A stretch of 64,000 bases of DNA from Curvibacter lanceolatus ATCC 14669 (GTDB lineage: Bacteria > Pseudomonadota > Gammaproteobacteria > Burkholderiales > Burkholderiaceae_C). This document shows, piece after piece, positions 8,990 through 17,845 of this stretch. Position 1 is the first letter of the stretch. Every line of letters starts with the position of its first letter. The notes under the pieces are model-generated. The model searched no databases, was not told the DNA's origin, and saw only the letters and a list, made by a program, of their open reading frames with translations. The position numbers were made by a program, and so were the translations under genes. Where the stretch lies: positions 620,001-684,000 of the forward strand of contig NZ_KB906253.1 in assembly GCF_000381265.1 (NCBI RefSeq), read 5' to 3'.

Positions 8990-10120
8990 TCAGTGCGTGA
9001 ATGGGCCGGGCCCCGCCGGGGCATCGGGTGTCTCCAGCGCGAAGGCGCAATCGAAGTATTTCTCGGCCTCGCTCCAGGGCGCGTTTTCCTTCCACAAGGT
9101 CAGCAAGGCACGGCTGGCATCCACGACGCTTGGGCTGACCTGCAAGGTTTGCAGGCCCAGTGCCTTGAAGGTGTCCTCGTGGTCATGCAGGCTGCCCACC
9201 TGCCCCGCGTAACTGTAGAACTGGCGGATCTTGCCGGGCTGTGCAAACCGCGCCATCCTTTCGCAGGCGGCTCCGCTCTCAGGGGCCCGGCCTGCATGGG
9301 CCTGTGAAAAACTGTCCTGGAGCATGTGCAGCAAAACACCCAGAGCCACTTGGTCGAGGTCATTTCGGACCTCGACGATACCGGTGGCAAATAGATTGGT
9401 GGCCGTCATGTCGCCGGGGAAATAGGGCGTCAGCGGGGCTATGCCGAGGGTCCGGATGAAGTGGTCGGTCGGAATCGACTTGGTCGCCACCCCCCACAGG
9501 AACTGCGCCCACATGCGCATGCGTTGCTGGGTCTCAGCGGCAGTTTCTCCGTCGTATGCGGCCATCGAATGGAAGAACTGCAGGTCACCAAAATGGGATC
9601 GGTACAGCAGGTAGTCGCCTGGGCCGAAAGCCGGCTCACCGGGCCGGCTGGCCATGCGCTGCTTGGCGGTCTTGTCGGCATCGGAGAAGAGCCCCTTCCA
9701 GCACTTGGGCTGGGCGGTGGAGCGCAGCGTGACACTGGGGTCGCAGTCTGCAATCCGCGGCGGCGACGCGCGGTTCAGTGCGAACGGCGGATCGTCAGGC
9801 CAGCGCACGCCGTACAAAAGCACCTGGTGGGCACGGACCGCTTCGGTGGTCAGGCATTCTTTTTCAGCGCCTGGCTGAGCCTCGCAATCAAGGGCGTTGA
9901 GGGTGATGGCCTCATGAACCGGGCTTTTGATCATGGGAAGCGCATTGCCAACCAACCATTGCCCGAGGCTGTCGATGAGCTGGTTGCTACCCAGGCTTGA
10001 GAGCTTTCGGTCAACGTCGCTGATGCGGGGCAGAACCTGAAAGGCTGGTGAGACAGAGGGCCCCAGTGAGGCTGCCATCAATGCGACGGCCAGGCAACGT
10101 TTCAGATGGGCTTTTGCCAT
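8990..10120 (-). CDS. Secreted zinc-phospholipase C / S1-P1 nuclease-like protein
   Basis: Encodes 376 aa from ATG 10120, preceded at 9 nt by GGAGG. A Sec signal peptide occupies about residues 1-28 (RCLAVALMAASLGPSVSPA). Histidines typical of the zinc phospholipase / S1 nuclease fold recur: SPVHEAITL (about residue 65), SHFGDLQFFHSMA (about 180), LLHMLQDSFSQAHAG (about 270), and HDHEDTF. The HMLQDSFxxAH segment is the strongest hint, matching the Zn-binding helix of that superfamily. Extracytoplasmic phosphoester hydrolysis is the family expectation. It is antisense to the nif genes and interrupts them, suggesting later insertion. Confidence 0.6.
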   Translation of the reverse strand: MAKAHLKRCLAVALMAASLGPSVSPAFQVLPRISDVDRKLSSLGSNQLIDSLGQWLVGNALPMIKSPVHEAITLNALDCEAQPGAEKECLTTEAVRAHQVLLYGVRWPDDPPFALNRASPPRIADCDPSVTLRSTAQPKCWKGLFSDADKTAKQRMASRPGEPAFGPGDYLLYRSHFGDLQFFHSMAAYDGETAAETQQRMRMWAQFLWGVATKSIPTDHFIRTLGIAPLTPYFPGDMTATNLFATGIVEVRNDLDQVALGVLLHMLQDSFSQAHAGRAPESGAACERMARFAQPGKIRQFYSYAGQVGSLHDHEDTFKALGLQTLQVSPSVVDASRALLTLWKENAPWSEAEKYFDCAFALETPDAPAGPGPFTH

Positions 10121-10286
10121 GATCAAGGTCCTCCGTTCAGGTGGTGGGCCCTCTTTTTTGACAGGGCCTGCGGTCTGGATTTGATCCTAAACGAAAGGCT
10201 GCCGCGCCTTGCAGCTTGCCTTGATGGCAGGCGTACTGTGGCGCTCTGAGCTGAAGGTGGGCGAACAAAGCGCGCCAGATCGCCCC

Positions 10287-10532
10287 TCAAGTGATCTTGA
10301 ACACCGTCCGCACCGTCTTGCCACCGGCCTTGTGCTCATACGCGGCCCACTGCTTGATGCCTTTGACCAGCACCTCCGAGCTCACGTCGCGCACCACCTT
10401 GCCGGCCTTGCGCTGGGCGGTGACCCAGTCCTGGATGTGGGGGTAAAAGGTGCCCTCGGGGCCGCTGGGGATCAGCAGGTGTTTGCCGGCCACTTGGCCG
10501 GCGGGGGTCACGGTGAGTTCGGTGGCGGGCAT
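10287..10532 (-). CDS. Small protein of unknown function
   Basis: Encodes 81 aa from ATG 10532 (95 aa if ATG 10574 is used); neither start has a clear SD. It is basic at the C-terminus (KAGGKTVRTVFKIT) with a plausible beta-hairpin middle (KHLLIPSGPEGTFYPHIQDW). Not recognised. It lies between the phospholipase-like gene and the nifE promoter on the strand opposite nif, and may be a displaced housekeeping ORF. Confidence 0.5.
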   Translation of the reverse strand: MPATELTVTPAGQVAGKHLLIPSGPEGTFYPHIQDWVTAQRKAGKVVRDVSSEVLVKGIKQWAAYEHKAGGKTVRTVFKIT

Positions 10533-10615
10533 GGCAGCTTGATGGGGGGGCGGGAGGTGAAGAGAGGCCGCCATTCTAGGGGCGGCCGCCAGTCGGTCGC
10601 CAGTCGGCCGCCTTG

Positions 10616-10631
10616 TGTCGCAAACCCTTCA
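10616..10631. promoter_or_regulatory. Imperfect NifA-type site upstream of nifE
   Basis: TGTCGCAAACCCTTCA shares its first ten bases with the exact NifA site before nifH and differs from TGT-N10-ACA only in the last triplet (TCA). It is about 93 bp upstream of the nifE -24 element, a normal activator distance. Confidence 0.45.
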
Positions 10632-10723
10632 ATCGCTTCAAAAGTGTCATGCCGAGGGCGCCAGCCCGAGGGCGGAGCGGGCTGGGTGGCGCTGGGGCAG
10701 GGGGCTTTTGTGCGCTTTGTCGT

Positions 10724-10739
10724 TGGCACCAAATCTGCA
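10724..10739 (+). promoter_or_regulatory. Sigma-54 promoter of nifENX
   Basis: TGGCACCAAATCTGCA matches the -24 element exactly and has CTGCA at the -12 position with correct spacing. Predicted start near 10750, 29 nt before the nifE ATG. Confidence 0.82.
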
Positions 10740-10778
10740 AAGAGGGGCTACCCACCCCACCGCCGTCAGGAGTGCCCC

Positions 10779-12338
10779 ATGTCCGTCTCGCTCAAAGCGA
10801 AAATCGCCGAAGTGTTCGAAGAGCCCGGTTGCGACAAGAACCAGGGCAAGAGTGAGAAAGAGCGCAAGAAGGGCTGCACCAAGCAGCTCTCGCCCGGCGC
10901 CGCCGCCGGTGGCTGTGCGTTTGATGGCGCCAAGATCGCGCTGCAGCCGATTGCCGACGTGGCCCACCTGGTGCATGGCCCGATCGCCTGCGAGGGCAAC
11001 TCGTGGGACAACCGGCACTCGGCCTCGTCGGGCTCGCAGATCTACCGCACCGGCTTCACCACCGACATCCATGAGCTCGATGTGATCTATGGCGGCGAAA
11101 AACGCCTGTTCCGCAGCGTGCGCGAGATCATCGAGAAGTTCGACCCCCCGGCGGTGTTTGTGTACCAGACTTGTGTGACCGCTCTGATCGGCGACGACAT
11201 CGAGGCCGTGTGCCAGCGCGCCAGCGCCAAGTTCGGCAAACCGGTGATCCCGGTCAACGCGCCGGGCTTTGCCGGCCCCAAGAACCTGGGCAACAAGCTG
11301 GGCGCCGAGGCCTTGCTCGACTACGTGATCGGCACCCGCGAGCCCGAGTACACCACCCCGCTGGACATCAACATCATCGGTGAATACAACCTGGTGGGCG
11401 AGCTGTGGCAGACCCGGCCGCTGCTGGAGGCCCTGGGCATCCGGGTGCTGTCGTGCATCTCGGGCGATGGCCGCTACAACGAGATCGCCAGCGCACACCG
11501 CGCCAAGGTCAACATGATGGTGTGCTCCAAGTCGATGATCAATGTGGCCACCCGCATGGAGCAGCGCTACGGCATTCCGTACTTCGAGGGCTCGTTCTAC
11601 GGCATCAGCGACATGAGCGACACCCTGCGCCAGATCGCCACGCTGCTGGTGCGCCAGGGCGCCGATGCCGAACTGCTGGAGCGCACCGAGCGCCTGATCG
11701 AGGTGGAAGAGGCCCGGGCCTGGAAGCGCATTGCCAGCTACAAGGCCCGCCTGAGCGGCAAGCGGGTGCTGCTGATCACCGGCGGCGTCAAGTCCTGGTC
11801 GGTGGTGTCGGCCCTGCAAGAGGCGGGGCTTGAGATCGTGGGCACCAGCGTCAAGAAGAGCACGCGCGAAGACAAGGAAAAGATCAAGGAGATCATGGGC
11901 GACGACGCCCACATGATCGACGACATGACCCCGCGCGAGATGTACAAGATGCTGCGCGAGGCACGGGCCGACATCATGCTGTCAGGCGGGCGCTCGCAGT
12001 TTGTGGCCCTGAAGGCGCGCATGCCCTGGCTCGACATCAACCAGGAGCGCCACCACCCCTATGGCGGTTACGAAGGCATGGTGGAGCTGGTGCACGAGAT
12101 CGACCGGGCCCTGTTCAACCCGGTGTGGCAGCAGGTGCGCATCCCGGCGCCCTGGGGCGACGACGGCGAGACCCTGGGCGCGGTGCCGGCCAGCACCGCC
12201 GGCCCGGATGCGGCCCTTGCCAGCGCTGCGGCCTTGCCCGGCCCCACGCCCGAACCCCTGCCTACGGCGGCGCACCAGTACCTGAGCGATGTGGCGGCCC
12301 AGTCGCTGGGCCTCAGCGCCGAAGAGATTCCGGTCTGA
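10779..12338 (+). CDS. nifE: Nitrogenase FeMo-cofactor scaffold protein NifE
   Basis: Encodes 519 aa from ATG 10779 with SD CAGGAG. NifE pairs with NifN as the scaffold on which NifB-co matures to FeMo-co. It is NifD-like: GGCAFDGAKIALQPI then HGPIACEGNSWDNRHS carry the conserved cluster-side cysteines, followed by [17 protein letters not shown]. The C-terminal tail (about residues 465-519) is Ala/Pro-rich and longer than the core domain, which does not affect the assignment. First gene of the second nif operon. Confidence 0.98.
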   Translation: MSVSLKAKIAEVFEEPGCDKNQGKSEKERKKGCTKQLSPGAAAGGCAFDGAKIALQPIADVAHLVHGPIACEGNSWDNRHSASSGSQIYRTGFTTDIHELDVIYGGEKRLFRSVREIIEKFDPPAVFVYQTCVTALIGDDIEAVCQRASAKFGKPVIPVNAPGFAGPKNLGNKLGAEALLDYVIGTREPEYTTPLDINIIGEYNLVGELWQTRPLLEALGIRVLSCISGDGRYNEIASAHRAKVNMMVCSKSMINVATRMEQRYGIPYFEGSFYGISDMSDTLRQIATLLVRQGADAELLERTERLIEVEEARAWKRIASYKARLSGKRVLLITGGVKSWSVVSALQEAGLEIVGTSVKKSTREDKEKIKEIMGDDAHMIDDMTPREMYKMLREARADIMLSGGRSQFVALKARMPWLDINQERHHPYGGYEGMVELVHEIDRALFNPVWQQVRIPAPWGDDGETLGAVPASTAGPDAALASAAALPGPTPEPLPTAAHQYLSDVAAQSLGLSAEEIPV

Positions 12339-12406
12339 GCCCTACCACGCTTGCCTGCCTTTCTGCCCGCCAGCCCACCCCATCCACCCAGCCGGAGAGC
12401 CCCACC

Positions 12407-13834
12407 ATGGCCAAGGTCGTCGAGTCGAAGAAAGCCTGCACCGTCAACCCGCTCAAGATGAGCCAGCCCCTGGGGGCCAGCCTGGCCTTTCTGGGCCTGG
12501 CCGACTGCATGCCGGTGATGCACGGCTCGCAGGGTTGCACCTCGTTCGGCCTGGTGCTGCTGGTGCGCCACTTCAAAGAGGCCATTCCGCTGCAGACCAC
12601 GGCCATGAACGAGGTGACCACCATCATGGGGGGCTACGACAACCTGGTCACGGCGCTGCTCAACATCCGCAAGCGCGCCGCACCGCGCCTGATCGCCATC
12701 TGCTCAACGGGCCTGACCGAGACCAAGGGCGACGATGTGGAGGGCTTTCTGGTCACCGCCCGCCAGCGCCACCCCGAGCTGGCCGACACCGAGATCGTCT
12801 ATGTGTCCACGCCCGACTACGTGGGCGCCTTTGAAGACGGCTACCGCCTGGCCCTGACCGGCCTGGTGCAGCAACTGGTCAAGCCGCTGCCGGTGCAGCC
12901 CCGCCAGGTGACGCTGCTGCCCGGCAGCCACCTCTCACCCGGCGACATCGACGAGCTGCGCGAGATCATCGAGGCCTTTGGCCTGCAGCCCGTGGTGCTG
13001 CCCGATCTGTCGGGCTCGCTGGACGGCCACATCGCCCCCGACTGGCGCGGCACCACCCTGGGCGGCACCAGCCTGGAAGACATCCGCGCCACCGGGGCCT
13101 CGGCCTTCACCCTGGGCGTGGGCGAGCAGACCCGGCAGGCGGCCCAGGCCCTGCAGGCCATTGCTGGCACACCTTTTGAGGTGTTTGAGCGCCTGACCGG
13201 GCTGGAGCCCAACGACCGCCTGCTGCTGCGCCTGTCGCAGGTGTCGGGCCAGCCTGTGCCGGCCCGCCTGCGCCGCCAGCGCAGCCAGTTGCTCGACGCC
13301 ATGCTCGACGGGCACTTCTACACCGGCGGCATCAAGGTGGCCCTGGGGGCCGAGCCCGACCTGCTGCTGGCCGTGGGCGCCTTGCTGCATGAAATGGGCG
13401 CCGAGCTGAGCGTGTGCATCAGCACCACCGCGTCCTCCGCCCACGCCCTGCTGCCCGCTGCCGAAGTGCTGCTGGGCGACCTGGAAGACCTGGAGCGCCT
13501 GGCCGTCGATTGCGACGTGCTGATCACCCACTCGCACGGTCGCCAGGCGGCCGAGCACCTGGGCAAGCCGCTGTGGCGCGTGGGGTTTCCGATGTTCGAC
13601 CGGGTGGGCAACTCGCACCGGCGCATGGTGGGCTACCGCGGCACCATGAACCTGATCTTCGAGATCGCCAACCTGATGATCGAGCACCTGCCGCACCACC
13701 ACGCCGGCGACTGGCCCCTGAGCCCCGAGGCCCAGCGTGCGGCCAGCCGCTCCCCGACCAGCACCGCAACCCTCGCCTCGATCGCGCTCGACGCCCATCA
13801 GGCGGCACCGCCGGCCCAGGCCTGCAGCTTCTGA
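12407..13834 (+). CDS. nifN: Nitrogenase FeMo-cofactor scaffold protein NifN
   Basis: Encodes 475 aa from ATG 12407 (SD GGAGAG). It is the NifK-like half of the NifEN scaffold. Signature KACTVNPLKMSQPLGAS, then HGSQGCTSFGLVLLVRHFKE, with the conserved ICSTGLTETKGDD loop. A Ser/Ala-rich C-terminal tail follows the core. It lies 68 nt after nifE and 40 nt before nifX in a single operon. Confidence 0.98.
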   Translation: MAKVVESKKACTVNPLKMSQPLGASLAFLGLADCMPVMHGSQGCTSFGLVLLVRHFKEAIPLQTTAMNEVTTIMGGYDNLVTALLNIRKRAAPRLIAICSTGLTETKGDDVEGFLVTARQRHPELADTEIVYVSTPDYVGAFEDGYRLALTGLVQQLVKPLPVQPRQVTLLPGSHLSPGDIDELREIIEAFGLQPVVLPDLSGSLDGHIAPDWRGTTLGGTSLEDIRATGASAFTLGVGEQTRQAAQALQAIAGTPFEVFERLTGLEPNDRLLLRLSQVSGQPVPARLRRQRSQLLDAMLDGHFYTGGIKVALGAEPDLLLAVGALLHEMGAELSVCISTTASSAHALLPAAEVLLGDLEDLERLAVDCDVLITHSHGRQAAEHLGKPLWRVGFPMFDRVGNSHRRMVGYRGTMNLIFEIANLMIEHLPHHHAGDWPLSPEAQRAASRSPTSTATLASIALDAHQAAPPAQACSF

Positions 13835-13874
13835 GCCCCGTCCATTGCCTCTCTCTGAAGAACAGGAGTACCCC

Positions 13875-14294
13875 ATGAAAGTCGCCTTCGCCACCCAGGA
13901 CAAGGTCCGCGTGGACGCCCACTTCGGCTGGGCCAAAAGCATCCTCTGCTACGACGTGACGCCCGAGGGCTCGCGCTTTGTCGAGGCCTTCGACTTCGAC
14001 GGCAAGCTCGAGGAAGACGGCGACGAAGACAAGCTGGCCCCCAAGCTCGAAGCCATCAAAGACTGCGCCATCCTTTACGTGGCCGCCATCGGCGGCTCGG
14101 GCGCGGCGCGGGTGGTGGCGCTGAAGATCCACCCGATCAAGGTGCCCCAGCCCGAGGTGATCGGCGAGATCCTGCTCAAGCTGCAAGACGTGCTCAAGGG
14201 CACGCCGCCGCCCTGGCTGCGCAAGGCCATGACCAAAGACCAGCCTCGCGCCCACGATTTTGATGACGAACTCGATGAGGTCCAACATGGCTGA
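13875..14294 (+). CDS. nifX: Nitrogen fixation protein NifX
   Basis: Encodes 139 aa from ATG 13875 with SD CAGGAG. NifX is a small FeMo-co / NifB-co binding carrier acting between NifB, NifEN and apo-MoFe protein. The family start [20 protein letters not shown] and the conserved [12 protein letters not shown] segment are present. The gene end overlaps the DUF269 gene by 8 nt. Confidence 0.97.
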   Translation: MKVAFATQDKVRVDAHFGWAKSILCYDVTPEGSRFVEAFDFDGKLEEDGDEDKLAPKLEAIKDCAILYVAAIGGSGAARVVALKIHPIKVPQPEVIGEILLKLQDVLKGTPPPWLRKAMTKDQPRAHDFDDELDEVQHG

Positions 14295-14814
14295 TGCCAC
14301 CACTTTCACCCCCACCCCCAAGCTTGACGCTGCGGCGCCCGCCGAGCTGCCTGCCGGCACCGACGATGCGGCCTTTCTGGCCCAGCCCTTTGTGCAGCAG
14401 CTGATCAAGCAGCTGCGCGCCCAGGACACCCATGGCGCCTGGGACGGCAAGACCGATCTGCAACTGCTGCGCCCCTACATCCTCACCCCCGAAGAGCGCC
14501 GGGCCCTGCCCATCCTGGGCGACCCCGATCCCGAGATCCTGTGGCGGCTCGACATCTTCTACAACGCGATCGCCGTGGCCATCGAACGTGAGACCGGCCA
14601 GATGGTCTCGCCCATGATGAAGATGAGCCACGAGGGCTTTGGCCGCATGGTGCTGCTGGCCGGCCGCCTGGTGGTGGTCAACAAGCAGCTGCGCGATGTG
14701 CACCGCTTCGGCTTTCCGTCGCTGGCCAAGCTGGCCGAGGCCGGTGGCAAGTTTCTCGACGAGGCCATCACCATGATCCGCACCTACCCGGCCGTGGCCC
14801 AGTACGGGGCGTGA
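14287..14814 (+). CDS. NifX-associated nitrogen fixation protein (DUF269)
   Basis: Encodes 175 aa from ATG 14287, inside the 3' end of nifX. A low-complexity N-terminal segment is followed by the DUF269 core: [31 protein letters not shown] and [24 protein letters not shown] (given in parts: [27 protein letters not shown]). Function is unknown, but the family occurs almost only beside nifX and is presumed to aid FeMo-co synthesis. Confidence 0.95.
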   Translation: MADATTFTPTPKLDAAAPAELPAGTDDAAFLAQPFVQQLIKQLRAQDTHGAWDGKTDLQLLRPYILTPEERRALPILGDPDPEILWRLDIFYNAIAVAIERETGQMVSPMMKMSHEGFGRMVLLAGRLVVVNKQLRDVHRFGFPSLAKLAEAGGKFLDEAITMIRTYPAVAQYGA

Positions 14815-14846
14815 AACCGCTCACCCACCTTATCAATGTCCCGACC

Positions 14847-15056
14847 ATGACCACGCCCGACCCCCGCGCCGACGAGCTCAAAGCGCGCATCAAGAAGCTC
14901 AACGCCCAGGCCACCCAGGCCAAGATGGATCTGCACGATCTGTCGGAAGACCTGCCCACCGGCTGGGAGCGCATTCTCGAAGTGGCCCAGCGCTGCCACC
15001 GCGCCCACGCCGACCTGATGGACGCCCGCCGCGAGGCGGCCCAGGCCACCTCCTGA
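14847..15056 (+). CDS. DUF683 / CCE_0567-family nif protein
   Basis: Encodes 69 aa from ATG 14847. A GTG at 14811 overlapping the previous stop would add 12 unlikely residues. It is a helical hairpin by pattern, with KARIKKLNAQATQAKMDLHD and SEDLPTGWERILEVAQ, the family hallmark. This small protein accompanies DUF269 in many nif operons; its function is unknown. Confidence 0.93.
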   Translation: MTTPDPRADELKARIKKLNAQATQAKMDLHDLSEDLPTGWERILEVAQRCHRAHADLMDARREAAQATS

Positions 15057-15074
15057 CCCTGCCCGGAGCCCACC

Positions 15075-15386
15075 ATGAGCGAACACTTTCAGGTCACCCT
15101 GCCCAGCGGCGCGCAATGGACCCCGACCTTTGTGGCCAGCCTCGACGAAGCCAAGTGCATCGGCTGCGGCCGCTGCTTTCGCGTCTGCCCACGTGGCGTG
15201 CTGGAACTGGTGGGGCTGGACGAAGACGGCGAACGCATCCACCTGGCCGGCGATGACGACGACGAAGACGACGAGTACGAGAAAAAGGTGATGACCATCG
15301 CCCACCAGGAGCTGTGCATCGGCTGCACCGCCTGCGCCAAGATCTGCCCCAAGAAGTGCTACACCCACGCCGCCGCCTCGGTGTGA
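15075..15386 (+). CDS. fdxB: Ferredoxin III, nif-specific (2[4Fe-4S])
   Basis: Encodes 103 aa with SD CGGAG. Two classical CxxCxxCxxxCP motifs: CIGCGRCFRVCP near residue 28 and CIGCTACAKICP near residue 82. They are separated by a very acidic insertion (DDDDEDDEYEKK) typical of this nif ferredoxin. It probably donates low-potential electrons for cofactor synthesis or to the Fe protein. It lies between DUF683 and nifQ. Confidence 0.95.
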   Translation: MSEHFQVTLPSGAQWTPTFVASLDEAKCIGCGRCFRVCPRGVLELVGLDEDGERIHLAGDDDDEDDEYEKKVMTIAHQELCIGCTACAKICPKKCYTHAAASV

Positions 15387-15414
15387 GCCTGCGCAACCAT
15401 CACCGGGCCCGCGC

Positions 15415-15990
15415 ATGAGCACCCCCCGCACCCTGCTGCTGTCGTGCGCCAGCGCCGACCCGCTGGAGCCCGCCGCCCTGGCCCTGGCCGGCGTGCTGGG
15501 CCAGGCCTGGCAAACCCACGGCCTGGCGCTGCTGCCCCTGAGCGGCCTGGGCGCCGAGCCCACCCGGCTGGCGCTGCAGCGCTGGTTCCCGGGCGCCGAC
15601 CACCTGCTGGGCCTCGACTGGCCCGCCCTGGCCCAAGCCCACCGCCCCGAGCCCCGGCAAGACGAGGTGGACGACCTGCTGGCCCTGCTGCGCGAACACA
15701 TGGCCCTGGCCGCGGGCACCCCCGCCGAGCGTGAGGCCGTGGCCCACGCCATCGCCTGCGCCTGCCTGGGCAACAACCACCTGTGGCAAGACCTGGCACT
15801 GCCCTCACGCGCCGAACTCTCAGCGCTTATCGCCACCTGGTTCCCCACCCTGGCGGCGCTGAACCACCAGAACATGAAGTGGAAGAAGTTCTTCTACAAA
15901 CAGCTTTGCCTGCGCCATGAGCTGTTCATCTGCCGCGCGCCCAGTTGTGCGGTGTGTGCGGATCAGGGGGTGTGTTTTGGGCCGGAGTAG
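15415..15990 (+). CDS. nifQ: Molybdenum donor protein NifQ
   Basis: Encodes 191 aa. NifQ supplies Mo as a Mo-Fe-S cluster to NifEN/NifH. The diagnostic Cys pattern Cx4CxxCx5C is at the C-terminus (CRAPSCAVCADQGVC), preceded by the conserved MKWKKFFYKQLC. The N-terminal 40 residues are loosely conserved. ATG 15415 has no strong SD. It is the last gene of the nifE operon; the next 376 nt carry no gene. Confidence 0.95.
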   Translation: MSTPRTLLLSCASADPLEPAALALAGVLGQAWQTHGLALLPLSGLGAEPTRLALQRWFPGADHLLGLDWPALAQAHRPEPRQDEVDDLLALLREHMALAAGTPAEREAVAHAIACACLGNNHLWQDLALPSRAELSALIATWFPTLAALNHQNMKWKKFFYKQLCLRHELFICRAPSCAVCADQGVCFGPE

Positions 15991-16366
15991 GGGATAAGCT
16001 GGCGGTGGCGATTTTGCCGGCTTTATGGGTTGCTTCTGTGTCCAGGCCACAGGTGTGTGTTCTGGGCAGGTCTTATGCTGACACTGGTGTATTTCTGGAC
16101 TCGAGTGTCGCTTGAAGGCTTCAGAGGGGGGGCTGATACGATGACTGAGAACGGCCAATAGCGGCCGATGATGGCTGACGAAAGCGGACGCTTAACGACC
16201 GAGTTCAGCGAACGGCATAGCTGCTGCCGCAGTTCTTTGCTTACGGGATGTCGGGCCACGGGGACGCAGAGCATAAATGCTCCGCAGGCCTTCAGAAGTG
16301 AGTAGCGTTAGCCGTTCTTAATTTGAAAATATTTGAAAATGACAGAATGATATTGGCTGCCTTGAT
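15991..16366. other. Non-coding stretch after nifQ
   Basis: No convincing gene on either strand. Base composition drops from GC-rich to AT-rich after about 16320, where TTTGAAAATA / TTTGAAAATG form a short direct repeat (16322-16340). I see no terminator with a T-run for the nif operon. Confidence 0.5.
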
Positions 16367-16645
16367 TTATCCAAATTTATATGAAAAGAGGGTAATAAAG
16401 GCGAATATCATTCCAAATATAAATATATACAGATCTTTAATTAGATATATCAAAATGGGCGCACTCCAAAGCAGGGTGGTCCAGCGTTTTTTAGAACGAA
16501 AAATAATAATGACTGCCAATATGTAGAATGTTGGTATGGCTGATATTTGGAGCCAAATATTGATTCCTGGATGGTGTATTGATTTTGCAGCCACGGCCAA
16601 AATCAATATTAAGATGATCGAAAAAACGGTATTTCGATGTTTCAT
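16367..16645 (-). CDS. Small AT-rich membrane protein of unknown function
   Basis: Encodes 92 aa from ATG 16645 with a good SD (GGGAGG, 9 nt upstream). It has three hydrophobic segments at about residues 6-24 (VFSIILILILAVAAK), 30-49 and 63-90. Codon use is rich in A/T-ending codons (many ATA, AAA, TTT), unlike every neighbour, pointing to recent horizontal acquisition. No family recognised; small hydrophobic orphan proteins of this kind include immunity and phage proteins, but nothing specific supports either. Confidence 0.6.
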   Translation of the reverse strand: MKHRNTVFSIILILILAVAAKSIHHPGINIWLQISAIPTFYILAVIIIFRSKKRWTTLLWSAPILIYLIKDLYIFIFGMIFAFITLFSYKFG

Positions 16646-17031
16646 TTATCACTGCCTCCCAATTGAATTTTGGTGTCGAAGATGCTTGTCATCGGGTGCG
16701 GGCTTTCACTAAATCGGTTGCCGAGCTGGTCCCGGCATCAACTGCTTCCCCGATTCATCACTCGCCAGCGAGAGTCTTTTGTGAAAACAGCTGGGCAGTT
16801 GGTACACCGCAGCGCATCGGCCTTGACGCCCGCGCCACATTGCTCTCACCAATGATCGTGATCCTGCCTGCGGGGCGTGGGCTTTGACGGGTACGAGGTT
16901 GTGTGGCGTTGTCGTCACGTCTCTTTCCCGCCTGACGACGTGATTACCACCACGCCGGGGATTGCCAGCCGTCGCCTAAGGATGGCGGCCAACTCCCAAT
17001 TTCTAAAAATATCAAGCCATACGCAAGAACT
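16646..17031. other. Gap with no supported gene
   Basis: Both strands contain only short overlapping open frames without SD or family resemblance. Composition returns to moderate GC. It may be decayed DNA of the accessory stretch. Confidence 0.4.
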
Positions 17032-17379
17032 CTAGCCTTGGACGATACGGATTGTGCCAACGACATCCAACGCATATGGCCCAATCTTGCTGGAGTGGTA
17101 TTGCGCTTGGACTTGCGTCGACAGGCTGCAAACGAGGTTTTCAATCATTGCTTCGCGTTCATCTGGCGTTGATGCGTCCAGTGCGGCCTTGACTTCATTT
17201 TCCAACGATACGGCGACGTGTGTTCCGATGTGCCTAGGATCATCGCTGGTCGGAATCGGGCCGCGAAAAAGCAGAGTTCCCTCTTCGGACTGCACTGGCT
17301 TCACAGATGGATCAAAAGTGCCAGCTAAGGCATGCGCCATGCGACGGTTGAACTCGCCCAGTTCTGTCGTGAGATTCAT
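17032..17379 (-). CDS. Small soluble protein of unknown function
   Basis: Encodes 115 aa from ATG 17379, with AGAGGG 10 nt upstream. No signal peptide or membrane segment. The N-terminus MNLTTELGEFNRRMAHAL is helical; the middle (GTLLFRGPIPTSDDP, HVAVSLENEVKAAL) looks like a compact alpha/beta domain. Not recognised. It is one of five minus-strand orphan ORFs between nifQ and the globin-like gene. Confidence 0.6.
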   Translation of the reverse strand: MNLTTELGEFNRRMAHALAGTFDPSVKPVQSEEGTLLFRGPIPTSDDPRHIGTHVAVSLENEVKAALDASTPDEREAMIENLVCSLSTQVQAQYHSSKIGPYALDVVGTIRIVQG

Positions 17380-17638
17380 TCGATGTGCCCTCTTTCAATA
17401 GGAGATGCGCCAGTGCGGTGACGAGCCCTAGCGTGAAAATAGCCGGACCACAACCATCCGCGGCGAAGCCGCCTCCTGCAGGCGTGGGTTCGTGTCGATT
17501 GGCATATTAAATGCTTATTGGGATTCTGCTCAGGTTAGTTGCTCCGAGGCCGGACATTCCAACAGCACGTTTGGCCTGTGAGCCAGCGGGCCGTGAATCA
17601 ACGTCAGCTTCCGGGTGGCGTTGTTCAACGGCGTCTTT

Positions 17639-17807
17639 GGGCCTATTCTGTTGAAAAACTCGGAAGTTCCCGAGAGTCCCACGTTGGCAAAAAAATCGAC
17701 CTCTCAGATCGCCCTAGGATCGACGATCTCACATGCGGGAAGGGGTAAGGCACCCCCAAAAACATCGCTCAAGACGGAGGTAGGGAGTTTTTCAACAGAA
17801 TTGGCCC
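17639..17807. mobile_element. MITE-like element with 23-bp terminal inverted repeats
   Basis: The left end 17639-17661 (core ATTCTGTTGAAAAACTC) and right end 17785-17807 (GAGTTTTTCAACAGAAT core) are inverted copies with one mismatch in 23. Partial similarity continues 3-4 bp outward. The 123-bp interior has no coding capacity. Ends containing TTCTGTTGAAAAA occur in some insertion sequences, so this looks like a non-autonomous derivative. No target-site duplication is obvious. The whole 17380-17845 gap holds no gene. Confidence 0.7.
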
Positions 17808-17845
17808 AGAGCGGCCAGCCGGCGACGCCCATAGCGGTCATGATT

